Origin: Epiperipatus broadwayi
Taxonomy: Eukaryota; Onychophora; Udeonychophora; Euonychophora; Peripatidae
Length of the DNA: 64,000 bases
Direction: 5' to 3'
NCBI GenBank assembly: GCA_028023455.1
Contig: JAQFVV010000012.1
Span: 7,786,499 to 7,850,498, forward strand
Part shown: positions 37,691 to 48,999 of the stretch, piece by piece
How the letters are laid out: each line of letters opens with the position of its first letter
Numbering within the stretch: position 1 is the stretch's first letter
Position numbers and translations under genes: made by a program
Notes under the pieces: model-generated
Database searches by the model: none
Told to the model about the DNA's origin: nothing
What the model saw: the letters and a program-made list of their open reading frames with translations, nothing else

Positions 37691-37848
37691 TGTATTTTCT
37701 GTTTTTCTTTGTAAAGTACTGTAATCCAAATTTATTGATCTCACCTTCTGATTGCATCATCTGTTTACTTGTATTCACTGTTCCATCTTTAATTTACAAA
37801 AAAATTACAAGAAATGTAATTTATAATATATTTTCTATTTTCTTACAA

Positions 37849-37872
37849 TATATATATATATATATATATATT
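37849..37872. repeat. (TA)n microsatellite
   Basis: There are about twelve TA units. Confidence 0.9.
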
Positions 37873-38269
37873 GTTAGAAAGAGAAAATATGAAAGAATGT
37901 AATAAAGCTGATAAAATAATCATTACCTCAAAAAAAATGAAGAAAAAAAAGATTTTTAACACTTTTAAGCATCTTTATTTTTACCTTGGTTCACAAATTC
38001 TAAATGTTGAAAGTTAAATGTTAAAACGACAATTTCATAAACAGCTTCATCACATTTGTCATAAATTGCTGAAAAAAATGATATATAATGTCTTACCTGA
38101 AGAAATTTTTCAGTGAAAAAATTACAAAAGTAATGTGATTAGTAACTTCATTTTTATTAGCTTACCCAGATACTGTCCTTCCTTATCAGGGTATCTGCTA
38201 GAAATGTTTGGTTTGTCCTTCCATGCAGGGAATTTGTTAGAAATATGTTTGGTTTTTAGTGGGGGAAAA

Positions 38270-39025
38270 AATAACAGTAATAGTTTATAAGATATTTATG
38301 CAAAGAAAACTTTAGTAAATTGTAATGTATTATATTATTATATTATAATATATTAGTGAAAAATGAGGTGTGACCTGAAATGTGTATTCTTTTCAAGTAA
38401 AAAGTGTATTCAAATAAATATCAAACACTAAGAGCAGCTTATGAGATATTATGCAAAGAGTGCTTTAGTAAATTATAATATATTTTAAAATATAATTAAT
38501 TATTATATTATGGGGGAAGGGGAGGTATCTGAAATTATATTATTTTCAAGTAAATAAAGTGTACTTAAAAAATAAACATCAAGCAAAAATTTTTTAAGAT
38601 AAAATGAATAAAAACTAAGTAAAAGCAATAAACATCAAAATAAACAAATTTATTATGAACACTGATTATATATATATATATGGGAGATGATGTATGAGAG
38701 TGGATGGCTGAAGGTATGTGATCAAGTCTGGATGTGCATGTTTTTATATCATTGAAATGTAAGTTGTCTAAAATTCTATAATACATTTATTGTTTTCTAC
38801 ATATATTTAATTATATAAAAAAATAAGTGATAAAAATAAATAATAAAACTGATTGAGTACTCAAATAAAATCATAATATATCTTGCTTATTGTGCTAAAT
38901 ATATGTATATGATCGAGTCTGGATGTGTATATTTTTATATCATTGAAATGTAAATTGTCTAAAATTCTATAGCATATTTATTGTTTTCACATATATTTAA
39001 TTATATAAAAAAATAAGTAATAAAA
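38270..39025. repeat. Two imperfect tandem duplications
   Basis: The blocks ATGCAAAGAAAACTTTAGTA (about 38299) and ATGCAAAGAGTGCTTTAGTA (about 38453) head a pair of copies about 154 bp apart. Farther on, GTCTGGATGTG..TTTTTATATCATTGAAATG recurs at 38727 and 38921, about 194 bp apart. No gene is present. Confidence 0.65.
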
Positions 39026-40492
39026 TTAATTCAATTCTCACAGTATCCTGGCTGAATGTTATATTCCATTTCAAATTTGAATCCAGTCATGAAGGCATCA
39101 AATGTGGTTACCACTGCTGTCCTTGCAGATAAAAAATGACTCCAATCCTTTTTTCCCTTCTCTCCTCTCTTTGATTGTTTTTCTTAAACTCGTAAGACTT
39201 TATAATAATAAATGACAGCATTTTGCCCTTTGGCAATCTGCAATTATAAAAAAAACTCATTAAACTCTTTAATAATTGCTTAACAAAATCTGCTTTAATC
39301 ATTCTTGATAAATAATTTGTAGCGCTTTTATTTCTTTAAGTTTTTTTTTACAAGTCTTTCTACTTACAGATTCCTTTTATTTTAATTTTATTTATGTAAT
39401 AAAAAAAATTCACGAACATGAAACGCTGTTCAATGGCAGTACAATATATATTATAATGGTCGGGGTGTATTGGTTGGTATTTGAGTCTTACCGTATCTGC
39501 CGTACAACGGTGCCACCAGGCTATTGGAACCTGGAAAATTTATAAGTGGGCAGATACTTACTATTAAGATCCAAATTTTTTTCATATTGACTGTTAGCCC
39601 TAGCCACTAGCTCAAGGAGATGCAGAAATTTATAATAAGTACTTATTCAACATTTCATTCAAGAAAGATTTGAATTAAAAAATAAATTTTTAATATTAAA
39701 AAAATAAAATAAGCCCACTGCCAGTAATAACACACAAAAAAACATTTATTAATGCACATATATAAATATTTAAAATTGAGGAATAAATTTATCTTGATTT
39801 TAATATTAATTTCAAATTTAGATTTTTTTTTTTTTAAATTTAAAATGTTATTTAAGAAATTCCGCACAGATGGGCATTTTAATAAATTTTACTTTAGAAT
39901 GTTGAGTATAGATAGGCTACATAGATTTCTCAGTTAAAAACTTCATAACATTCATTCAATCTCAGACTAAAAGTTCATAGCTAAACCAACGCTTGCTTCC
40001 TGATATACAAATGCAAGCAATGCAATATAAAGATGATAGCATAAAACCACACTGACAGGAATGTGCATCTGACAGCATGATATTATTTGAAGAACATGAT
40101 CCTCATCCAGTACAGGAATGTGCGTCTGTCTGGCGAAGGAATCATATATAACATAATTAAAGAGAAATGCTACATATGGGGGAGAGCGGTCTATCGGCTG
40201 ACTTATAGTCCCTATCCATAGAGCAAACAGAAATCAATGTCACAGGAAATATGTCTGCATACATTGCAACACAATAACTACATCTTTGGGGTCATGCATT
40301 CAGTTGGGTATGTTGCCCTGTATGCTAACACACTTCACCTTACTTTGATATTAACACCCAAATATCTCTCTACCAGCATTGACTCAACCACAAGACAAAT
40401 AGCCTGTAATTAAAGCCATTTAAAATAAACATAAATGATTAAAATATAAAGTTAAGATGGAATTGCAGAGGGAAATTTACAATAAGCCCAAT

Positions 40493-40512
40493 GGCACTCA
40501 TCATAAGGTGCC
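40493..40512 (-). other. Conserved hairpin, diverged copy 1
   Basis: On the minus strand a GGCAC/GTGCC stem encloses CTTATGATGA. Against GGTAC/GTACC at 24027 both sides of one stem pair have changed. Confidence 0.7.
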
Positions 40513-40557
40513 ACATTGACACCAATAACTTAAAAGATTTATGAATAAATACGTTTG

Positions 40558-40577
40558 GACACTCAGCATGAGGTATC
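40558..40577 (-). other. Conserved hairpin, diverged copy 2
   Basis: On the minus strand a GATAC/GTGTC stem (one U-G pair) encloses CTCATGCTGA, 65 nt upstream of the other copy. This matches the 67-nt spacing in the LTR. Confidence 0.65.
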
Positions 40578-40959
40578 ATATTTACCGATATATCTATTTC
40601 ACGCATATGAAAATCTTTAAAAAAAAAAACTAATATAAATATTAACGAATCTATGCAATCATCTACACCCAACTTAAATTTAATACATTTAAATAATTTA
40701 GTCAATAAATATTAATAAAGAAAATGGAAATGATTTAATTAAATTAGCAAACTCAAATATATAAAATTAAACATTAATAACTGATTTCGAAATCTTAATA
40801 AGTCAGATAAAAGTTCATTTTAAAAGTTATGTTTAGCTGGTTAGTAAAAGCTTGTTAAATATTGACGAAAGTTCTTAATTACTTTTGAAAATTTTATAGT
40901 TCATACTTTACAGTGGATGAGCTCCCGGTTCCTTGTGCAATTCCTGTGAAGTATTTATT

Positions 40960-41050
40960 AGTCATACTTTCATGGAAGACCGGTCTGTTGTTCATGCCAT
41001 AATTATCAATCCAGAGGTCTTAGCTGGGTTCGATCCTGGAACTATTTTAT
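40960..41050 (+). other. Possible tRNA-like relic
   Basis: GCTGGGTTCGATCCTGG is a good B-box/T-arm match, but no convincing A box or tail is seen. Confidence 0.3.
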
Positions 41051-42149
41051 TGTAGGACCCATATGATTCGGGTCTACAATAATGCCATTCATAATTCAAC
41101 AGTCATTTCATTTGAAATAAGTAAGAGGGTGAAAAGTGCATCTTTCCACCCTCCTCAAAAATCAAGCTGGAACTAACTTTGATTGGAATTTTTTTTATCC
41201 TAATCCTCCAGATTCACTGAACATGGTTTCCTGTTCCAATGATTTTTATTAGGATCCGAGCATTGGTTGCTGCTTCTATTGGACATTCTGCTTCAGAGCG
41301 GGAAACAATCTTTAATTTTTATCTATATCTCCTATTTGACTTTTTAATTATATAAGAGCCCCAAGGGCTAGTTTGCTTTTTGTTTAATTAATACAACAAT
41401 CATTTCCATTTACTGAGATTACATAGGAATCTTAAAATAGAAATTAATATTTATTTCTATTTTCATTTATGTTACTTTTTAACAAAAATATCTTATCTTG
41501 AGATCTTTACTTTTTTTTATAAAAAAGTACGTTCAAATACTTTTTTATTTAAAAAAAAAATTTTTTTTAAAGTTTTCCATCTGTGCGATATATATTGTAA
41601 CCTTAATTAAAGGAGTTCAAAAAATCCATTGTAACATATTAAAGAGAAATTCAATTGTATATTAAAATATCATTGGATTTGTCAAAAATCCAAATATTAT
41701 TAAAGTCTCAAATATTCTAATATTCATTGTAACTTAATAAAGATGATCAAACGATCCAAATGTATTAAATAATTAAGAAAAGATTCAAATATAAATATTT
41801 AGCTTAATAAACGAAAAGCATTGTAGCTTAAATTAAATTATGAGAAGAATACCTGAGTAGTGGCTATTAAACAAAAAGGTCAGACTGAGTTATCAATCAT
41901 ATTAAAGGTCATTGGATTAAATGAAACATACTTCTATTATTAGATTCCTCAAGATATCACAATATCAATAATTATAAACAAATTATTAATAACAACTATT
42001 ATAACTCAGGTATATGGAAATCACATGAGGTGAGTACACTAGTAACTCAATAAAATATCTGCTCAGGTATACAGACAGTAGATTTTATCCACTTTCATTT
42101 CTTGGTTTGATCTTAAGTGCATATCCAAACAAATACCAAGTGAATATGG

Positions 42150-42240
42150 TCTAGCAGGGCACCACTAGATTATTTGAATCTAGACATGGTTATATCTAAT
42201 AACCTTTCACAGGTACCGGGTTTGAATCCCTTTTTGGTAC
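42150..42240 (+). other. Possible tRNA-like relic
   Basis: ACCGGGTTTGAATCCCTT matches a T arm. Upstream, GGGCACCACTAGATTATTTG resembles, on the minus strand, the terminal part of the LTR family. Confidence 0.3.
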
Positions 42241-44704
42241 TTTATTTCTAATAAACATGGAAGATTTTGCTTTTTAGAGCCATATCACTGTATGCACTAA
42301 TATCTAAGTAAGCATAAAACATCTTTAAACTAAAGTGGAATTCATTAGACCCAAATCATTTCTCAGATCTTAGCATAACGAATGTGTTTCAATATTTTTT
42401 TTTATAAGTTTTACTAGCTCAGATTACTATTAATTTAGGATGGCAATTCACTCATCCTTGCATGAAATAGATGATGGAATGGTGGTTATAATATTACTAA
42501 GAAATCACTAAATATTAAGAAATCATTATTTATTTATGGCCTTTGAATATTTAAACAGTTCATTAATTAAAATGTAATGATGATTATGATGATAATGATA
42601 ACGATAATGACAATGGTTTCAACCACAGCTTTAGGACTAAGCCTAAACATAAAATTTAAATTCAGAAATTAATAATTATTGTTAATCTTAGCATATTTAA
42701 TCATATCTTAAACAACTAATATTCAACCATTGATAATGAATGATCACACTTGATAAAGACTACTCTTAATGAAATATATACGCCTCGTTTAATAACATAA
42801 ACTAATATTTATTACGGCATTTCTAACATATACATAAAAATTTCTATATTTACATGAAAATTTATATTAACAATAACAACAATAATCATAATTGACTGTT
42901 TTAAAATCATAACATTAAATTTTAAATTCTTCCCTCTTTCCCGTAAATGTATTTCAAAAGTATATTGTATTAAATTGGGGTAACCGATTTGTTAAAATGT
43001 TCCATTCACAAAAAAAGTATTTCATAAAAAAAAATATTCGCTCATTGACACACATACTTTATACATCTAACATGTAAGTAGAATGACAAAAATAAATGTT
43101 AGTAAAATTGGAAAGAGCAAGTTTTATAAACAAGTTTTAAATTATTTTCTCCCCCTCCCTTCTAAGCTGAAACCTATACTTTCTTAAAACAAAGTAATTT
43201 AATATTTTAATACTACTTATTACTTCACATTCACTCGCAATTATACACATGTAAAAATATTATTATGTATGTACATGTTTTATCCCATAATAACAAAATA
43301 TTATTTAAAACCAAAATAATAATACAAAAAATTATTTTACACATTAAATTTCATAACTGTAAATTAATAAACAAATAATTTTGATACATTCAAGATCATT
43401 TATGAAGCTCAAAGTAATTATTAGTAAGACATTCTTTGTTTTAATCGATCTGAATAGTCTTTAAAAGTTCTTTAAATAAAATATACCACTTTATTGCTAA
43501 AAGTTTATTAAGACTCTGATATCATAAAGAAAATATATATATAAAAAAAAAATTTATACTACCAGTTCTTTATAGCGGCTTCTAATCAGTCAAATTTCTC
43601 TTGTTTAATGTCTATCTTTGGCAGCAACAATTTCCGTGTTTCTTTGGAACAATCTCTTTCTTAAAGTGTATAATTATTTGATGATGATGATCCTATTGAG
43701 GTTATTTGCTTTAGTGGACAATTTGGAAATCTTTATATTACTTTTTCTTCTCTTCCTGTCAAGCACGATTCTTTTAGTGGATGAAATACAGCAGTTGTTT
43801 TCATGTTTATAAATTTCCTGGGTTTTAAACTCAGTTGCTGGAACAATTAATTGGACTTGATGATTAATATTTATCAATAGATTAATTCATCTTTCTGATC
43901 TTCGAGTGCAGGTGAATGTTTTCTTCTTTCTATTTAAAAACATCTTATTTCTCTGGTCAGTTGAAAGGTGTAGAATATTATTTTCAGACAAGACATCTTT
44001 TCTTTCCTATATGATCTGCAGCTCCACGATGGTCAGGTCTTGATGGGACAGATATATAATTTTTCTACCCCATCATTTCTTATATTTTCAACATTCAAAA
44101 CTTCATTAAAAAATGATTTTAAAAATAAATTATCCAGCAGAACTAAAATGTTTGTCTGCTTTAGTTTCAATAATTTTTAAAAAGTCTCTCTCGCAATATA
44201 TTATAATAACAATAATCTAATCTAATCACTCAACTGATTTTCCAGACTGCTTTTATATCCGATTTTTGAGTCAACTCATCCAATTAGAGTGATAGTGTGA
44301 ATTTCTATTTTTGACCAACCCCCAAAAAATCACACACTTGGTTTTCAGACACTTTTGTCTTAAAAAAAATAGACTTAATCCTTTTTCACGTATATCTGTA
44401 ATATCTAAAATTGGAGTTTCTTTTCTCTAATCTTAAGATAAGACAATTTCAAAATTAGAGTTCCATCCAGCTTAAGCTCCCAAAGTGACAAACAATCATT
44501 TACAAAAACAAAATTGCTACAAAAATAGATATCTAATTCAACAGATTTCCTCTCTTAACATAAAATTGTAAAAAAAAATAATTTGACAGATTTAACCATT
44601 CTTTTTCTTTCAATATTTAATAAATGTAAATTTCTGTATGTAATGTACACACATACTTTATCATTTCACATCATTCATAAACTGACATTAAATAATACAA
44701 TTGC
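42241..44704. other. AT-rich DNA, nothing recognised
   Basis: There is an imperfect GAT/AAT trinucleotide stretch near 42573-42614. Short frames at 43618-43877 overlap on both strands and look like chance. Confidence 0.55.
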
Positions 44705-44716
44705 TAGCTTAGTAAT
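44705..44716 (+). repeat. Left TSD of family A insertion
   Basis: TAGCTTAGTAAT is repeated exactly at 46448-46459. Confidence 0.85.
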
Positions 44717-44810
44717 ATTAAAAGCGTGCTAATAGCTCTAAACAAACTTTTTTTTATTTATGATAAATGCTACTACAAGAGAAGACATTCAAATCATTTT
44801 TATCTTGGAT

Positions 44811-44868
44811 TGTCCCCATCCCCAGACCGGTTTCGACCTATGGGTCTCTTCAGTGAGGAGTTGGGACA
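44811..44868 (-). ncRNA. Type I hammerhead ribozyme, copy A1
   Basis: On the minus strand: TGTCCC, CAA bulge region, CTCCTCA, CTGAAGA, stem II GACC-CATA-GGTC, GAAA, CCGGTC, then TGGGGA, TG, GGGACA. Stem I is 6 + 6 bp around a 3x2 internal loop (TCCTCA with TGGGGA including one U-G, TGTCCC with GGGACA). Stem III is 2 bp with a 2-nt loop, the same length as in the Schistosoma satellite hammerhead. Cleavage is predicted between 44825 and 44824. All core bases fit the consensus (position 7 is free). It should be active in a suitable RNA. Confidence 0.85.
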
Positions 44869-45231
44869 TTAGATTTAAAAAACCAACTCAAGCAAAGCAT
44901 TTATCTAAAAGTTAATTGTTAGAAGAAGATCTGAAACTTTTAGACATCTACATGTCTTTAAAGTCAGCTCTCCAACTGAAAAAATCATATGGGCCTGAAC
45001 TTAATTCAGATACTCCATATATTAGTAGGCTTAGCCATTTAATTTATCCAAAGCCACAACAGCAAAATAATAATAGTAATAATAATAAGTCAGATGTCAC
45101 ATGACTTATATATAGCTTGCACTTACAAATATGTAAAATTAAGAGCGTGCTAATAGCTCTAAACAAGCTTTTTTTTATTTATGATAAATGCTACTACAAG
45201 AGAAGACATTCAAATCATTTTTATCTTGGAT

Positions 45232-45289
45232 TGTCCCCATCCCCAGACCGGTTTCGACCTATGGGTCTCTTCAGTGAGGAGTTGGGACA
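45232..45289 (-). ncRNA. Type I hammerhead ribozyme, copy A2
   Basis: It is identical to copy A1 over all 58 nt, 421 bp away. Cleavage is predicted between 45246 and 45245. Confidence 0.85.
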
Positions 45290-45650
45290 TTAGATTTAAA
45301 AAACCAACTCAAGCAAAGCATTTATCTAAAAGTTAATTGTTAGAAGAAGATCTGAAACTTTTAGACATCTACATGTCTTTAAAGTCAGCTCTCCAACTGA
45401 AAAAATCATATGGGCCTGAACTTAATTCAGATACTCCATATATTAGTAGGCTTAGCCATTTAATTTAGCCAAAGCCACAACAGCAAAATAATAATAGTAA
45501 TAATAAGTCAGATGTCACATGACTTATATATAGCTTGCACTTACAAATATGTAAAATTAAGAGCATGCTAATAGCTCTAAACAAGCTTTTTATTTATTTA
45601 TGATAAATGCTACTACAAGAGAAGACATTCAAATCATTTTTATCTTGGAT

Positions 45651-45664
45651 TGTCCCCATCCCCA
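45651..45664 (-). other. 3' half-site of a hammerhead at the junction
   Basis: On the minus strand these 14 nt are TGGGGATGGGGACA, exactly the part of the ribozyme that lies 3' of the cut. The expected upstream part is missing and the opposite arm starts at 45665. Confidence 0.85.
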
Positions 45665-45797
45665 AGTTCAGGCCCATATGATTTTTTCAGTTGGAGAGCT
45701 GACTTTAAAGACATGTAGATGTCTAAAAGTTTCAGATCTTCTTCTAACAATTAACTTTTAAATAAATGCTTTGCTTGAGTTGGTTTTTTAAATCTAA

Positions 45798-45855
45798 TGT
45801 CCCAACTCCTCACTGAAGAGACCCATAGGTCGAAACCGGTCTGGGGATGGGGACA
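45798..45855 (+). ncRNA. Type I hammerhead ribozyme, copy A3
   Basis: Same 58-nt sequence as A1 on the plus strand. CTGAAGA is 45813-45819, stem II 45820-45831 and GAAA 45832-45835; cleavage follows C45841. Confidence 0.85.
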
Positions 45856-46224
45856 ATCCAAGATAAAAATGATTTGAATGTCTTCTCTTGTAGTAGCATT
45901 TATCATAAATAAAAAAAAAAAAGCTTGTTTAGAGCTATTAGCACGCTCTTAATTTTACATATTTGTAAGTGCAAGCTATATATATAAGTCATGTGACATC
46001 TGACTTATTATTATTACTATTATTATTTTGCTGTTGTGGCTTTGGCTAAATTAAATGGCTAAGCCTACTAATATATGGAGTATCTGAATTAAGTTCAGGC
46101 TCATATGATTTTTTCAGTTGGAGAGCTGACTTTAAAGACATGTAGATGTCTAAAAGTTTCAGATCTTCTTCTAACAATTAACTTTTAGATAAATGCTTTG
46201 CTTGAGTTGGTTTTTTAAATCTAA

Positions 46225-46282
46225 TGTCCCAACTCCTCACTGAAGAGACCCATAAGTCGAAACCGGTCTGGGGATGGGAACA
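46225..46282 (+). ncRNA. Hammerhead ribozyme, copy A4, weakened
   Basis: Two changes from A3: the stem II 3' strand is AGTC instead of GGTC, losing one pair, and GGGGACA became GGGAACA in the outer stem I. The core CTGAAGA and GAAA are intact; cleavage would follow C46268. Confidence 0.75.
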
Positions 46283-46447
46283 ATCCAAGATAAAAATGAT
46301 TTGAATGTCTTCTCTTGTAGTAGCATTTATCATAAATAAAAAAAAAAAAAAGCTTGTTTAGAGCTATTAGCACGCTCTTAATTTTACATATTTGTAAGTG
46401 CAAGCTATATATAAGTCATGTGACATCTGACTTATTATTATTACTAT

Positions 46448-46459
46448 TAGCTTAGTAAT
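46448..46459 (+). repeat. Right TSD of family A insertion
   Basis: It is the exact partner of 44705-44716. The element boundary is ambiguous by 1 nt. Confidence 0.85.
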
Positions 46460-46909
46460 TATAACCCTAATATTTAAAATTAAATTCTTAGCTTTTAAAT
46501 CCAATTACAATTATAGAAAAGCAAAATAGAGGTATAAAATAAGACATTAAAATTGATCAAGCATAGTTTAGTTTTAAAGAAAGTTAAATATCTGAAATAT
46601 AAAACAATTCAATAGCTTACACATACACTGCCTATACGTATGCGTTATAACTTTGCTTTTTAACAGAAAAATTTAATATTGAATCATTTAAATGTGTGTA
46701 TTACCTTTCTATCAACACACAAACAATATTAATTGTTGAGCCACTCTCTTTCTATCCAAAACTTTTAGAACTGGACCTTGTAGGGTTTAAACTTGGATGC
46801 CCTACAACTTCCTTTTATATAAAAATGTGATGATGATTTTGTTTTACATTTTCCTACATGCACATTACTATAAATTTAGCTAGTGACTAAATTGTAATGG
46901 CACAATATA
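46460..46909. other. AT-rich DNA, nothing recognised
   Basis: There is no gene. A small near-palindrome, TGTAGGGTTTAAACTTGGAT, lies near 46768. Confidence 0.5.
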
Positions 46910-46911
46910 TA

Positions 46912-47847
46912 CACCTGGGTCTCATTTTACATGATAAATAGATTCCTCAGAAAATATGCGCAAAAGAAATCGCACAAAAATAGACATAATTTACATTGAA
47001 AAAGGGGGGACATGGACTGTGATTTTTCAAAAATCGCATAAAAGCAAAGCACCAACATAAAATTACTTTAAAATTTGCGCAAAAAAAAAAATAAGGAAAT
47101 AAAATATGACTAATAAAAAATTTCAAATTTGAAAAAAATTGATACAAGACAAACTTTTTTTAACTATAATATTTAATTTTATTCAAAACAATATATTTTT
47201 ATGCATAATTTACAGTACAGTAATTGACATTTTTTTATACACGTTTTAATTATTATTGCTACTTGCCGATAAACAGGTTCGTTTGCAAACTGGTAAAAAA
47301 TCAGATTCTTCACAAGAGGAAATACAACTAGTGCCAACTTCACTCTCATGTTGTGTTAATGGTTTTCTGGTGACAACGTAATTAGTAATTAAACTTTGAG
47401 ATGATGATTTTATTAATTGTTTATGAAGCTCACGATATCCAGACATACAACCATTTAGCTCTCATTGGAATTTAAGAGCACGTTCGTGATTAGTGTCATT
47501 AATAAGAAAATAATTAAAAATAAATGCAAAATTAACACGCACAATGTTTGAACAAATTTACATTATAATCTTGTAAAATTTAATGTGGGTATACATAAAA
47601 TGTGGAAATCATGATTTTAATTTCATTATTGCATAAAATCTTACTATTATAAAGCACTGAAAATATTGAAATTACTAAGATGAAAGTCGAATTCCAATAA
47701 TGTGTTATTACTTTCAATATGACGTAAGTGTGCAAAATTTATTATTTAAAGTAATAGCGCATTATCGGAGTTCGACTTCCGAAGAAACATGAATCATGTA
47801 ACTTCAAAATCATGTTAAATAAATCCGCATAAAACGAGACCCAGGTG
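46912..47847. mobile_element. pogo/Tigger-like non-autonomous element, copy 1
   Basis: The ends CACCTGGGTCTC.TTTTA are inverted at both sides, and TA flanks both ends (46910-46911, 47848-47849). This fits the Tc1/mariner superfamily. Subterminal repeated GCGCAAAAGAAATCGCAC and ATCGCATAAAAGCAAAGCAC motifs resemble Tigger ends. A 66-residue minus-strand frame (47246-47446) with SQSLITNYVVTRKPL may be a transposase C-terminal leftover, but this is not secure. At 936 bp it lacks room for a whole transposase. Confidence 0.8.
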
Positions 47848-47849
47848 TA

Positions 47850-48819
47850 TATATATTAAACATAACTCTTTTTAATTTTGGCTTTTAGTTTTTAACTCTT
47901 CCATCGTACCCTTTATTTATTGGTTGAGTGAGTAAAACTCTGAACTGTTTTAATTGGTCAATTCTCAAACTCTTTGATAGAAATATTTTCATCTTTAATA
48001 TTATATTAATTTTAATTTCATTTGCAAAAAGTATATTAATTATTTGTAATGTTAGGAAAGTAAACGAAAGTTTTTTCTAAAATATATTTTTATTTGTATT
48101 TTATAGAAATATTCAAAAGCGGAAAAATCAAAGAAAACATTACGAGCAAATTACAAGCAATGCAAATGTCATTTATATCCCTCCCAGATTTACCGTTACA
48201 AAAGTTTTAAGAATTTTTTAGTAAAATCTTAGCGTTTTTCTAAAAATAATTATATTTTTAACCAAAATACATTATAATATTTAAATAAATGCCAGAAAAA
48301 TTTCCTAAAACATTAATCTTTGTTTGAAAATTAAATAAACAGCTTGGGGTAGTCTAAACTCTTGACAGGATGTCAAAATTATTGCTATCGCTGGTTTGTT
48401 TTTCAATTTACAATCATGTAAAGTATACAATTTTTTAATAAAACCTTAACTACTTTTGTAAAATAACTATTTTCAACAGATTTTATGAAATAATTTGTAA
48501 TATGTATGAAAAATAATAAAAAAAAAACACTCTAAAACATATATTTTCATTTTCAGCGGTGAAAAAATATTTATCAAAATTATCAGCCAATAAGAGCTGA
48601 GAATGGATGGCCCAACCAATCAGAATTGGTGTTCTTCTTTTGTTAACTTAAAACACTCCTAGTATTGATTTTTTACTTGTAAAATAATTCAATAGAGGGC
48701 AGCATCTTACAGGACTTTTTCTAAACTTTTGATTGAGTATTTATATGTCACCATAGCTAAAAAAATTGCCGATTTAAAGCGATCCAAACCACTGTCACAT
48801 TAGCGCGTTGAACCCTATT
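47850..48819. other. AT-rich DNA, nothing recognised
   Basis: No gene or known element is supported. Confidence 0.55.
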
Positions 48820-48975
48820 GAAGTGTTAATAAATGATTTTCTTTAAGATTATTTTCTCTATTATTTTAAAATAATATCATGGCATGAAGTGTTAATAAAT
48901 GATTTTCTTTAAGATTATTTTCTCTATTATTTTAAAATAATATCATGGCATTATTTTAAAATAATGTAATGGCAT
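48820..48975. repeat. 66-bp exact tandem duplication plus partial third unit
   Basis: 48820-48885 is repeated at 48886-48951, followed by a partial ATTTTAAAATAATGTAATGG piece. No coding frame is present. Confidence 0.85.
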
Positions 48976-48999
48976 GTGTATATCGTTACAATATATATC

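Larger units (their letters stand above)
39440..40890 (-). mobile_element. Diverged, rearranged relative of the LTR
   Basis: On the minus strand, 39960-39450 follows the LTR end (about 23260-23700): AAATCTATGTA.CC.ATCTAT, CCCATCTGTGCG, TTACTGGCAGTGG, GAGCTAGTG and GTATCTGCC recur in order. Segment 40700-40440 matches LTR 22970-23260, including both hairpins and TTTCCCTCTGCAATT. Segment 40240-40050 matches LTR 22640-22830 (CTGTTTGC..TATGGAT, CAGATG.ACATTCCTG). The block order differs from the intact LTR, so the copy is rearranged or made of two truncated pieces. No TSD was seen. Confidence 0.7.
44717..46447. mobile_element. Hammerhead family A head-to-head insertion
   Basis: This is one 1731-bp insertion between the 12-bp repeats TAGCTTAGTAAT at 44705-44716 and 46448-46459. 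Left arm (RNA sense on minus): 419-nt unit 45664-45246, 421-nt unit 45245-44825, then 108 nt. Right arm (sense on plus): 177 nt, a 427-nt unit 45842-46268, then 179 nt. Each unit boundary is a hammerhead. The arms meet at 45664/45665, exactly the predicted cleavage site of the left-arm RNA. No protein is encoded, so RT must come from elsewhere. The pattern resembles animal retrozymes or Penelope-like pseudo-LTRs. Confidence 0.9.

Noticed and set aside
42150-42190. Another solo LTR of the 21-27 kb family
   Set aside because: Only a short stretch (CTAGATTCAAATAATCTAGTGG on the minus strand, shared in part) resembles the LTR end; flanks do not align by eye.
46768-46806. tRNA-like GGGTTTAAACTTGGATGCCC
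   Set aside because: It looks like a T arm alone. There is no A box, tail or flanking duplication.
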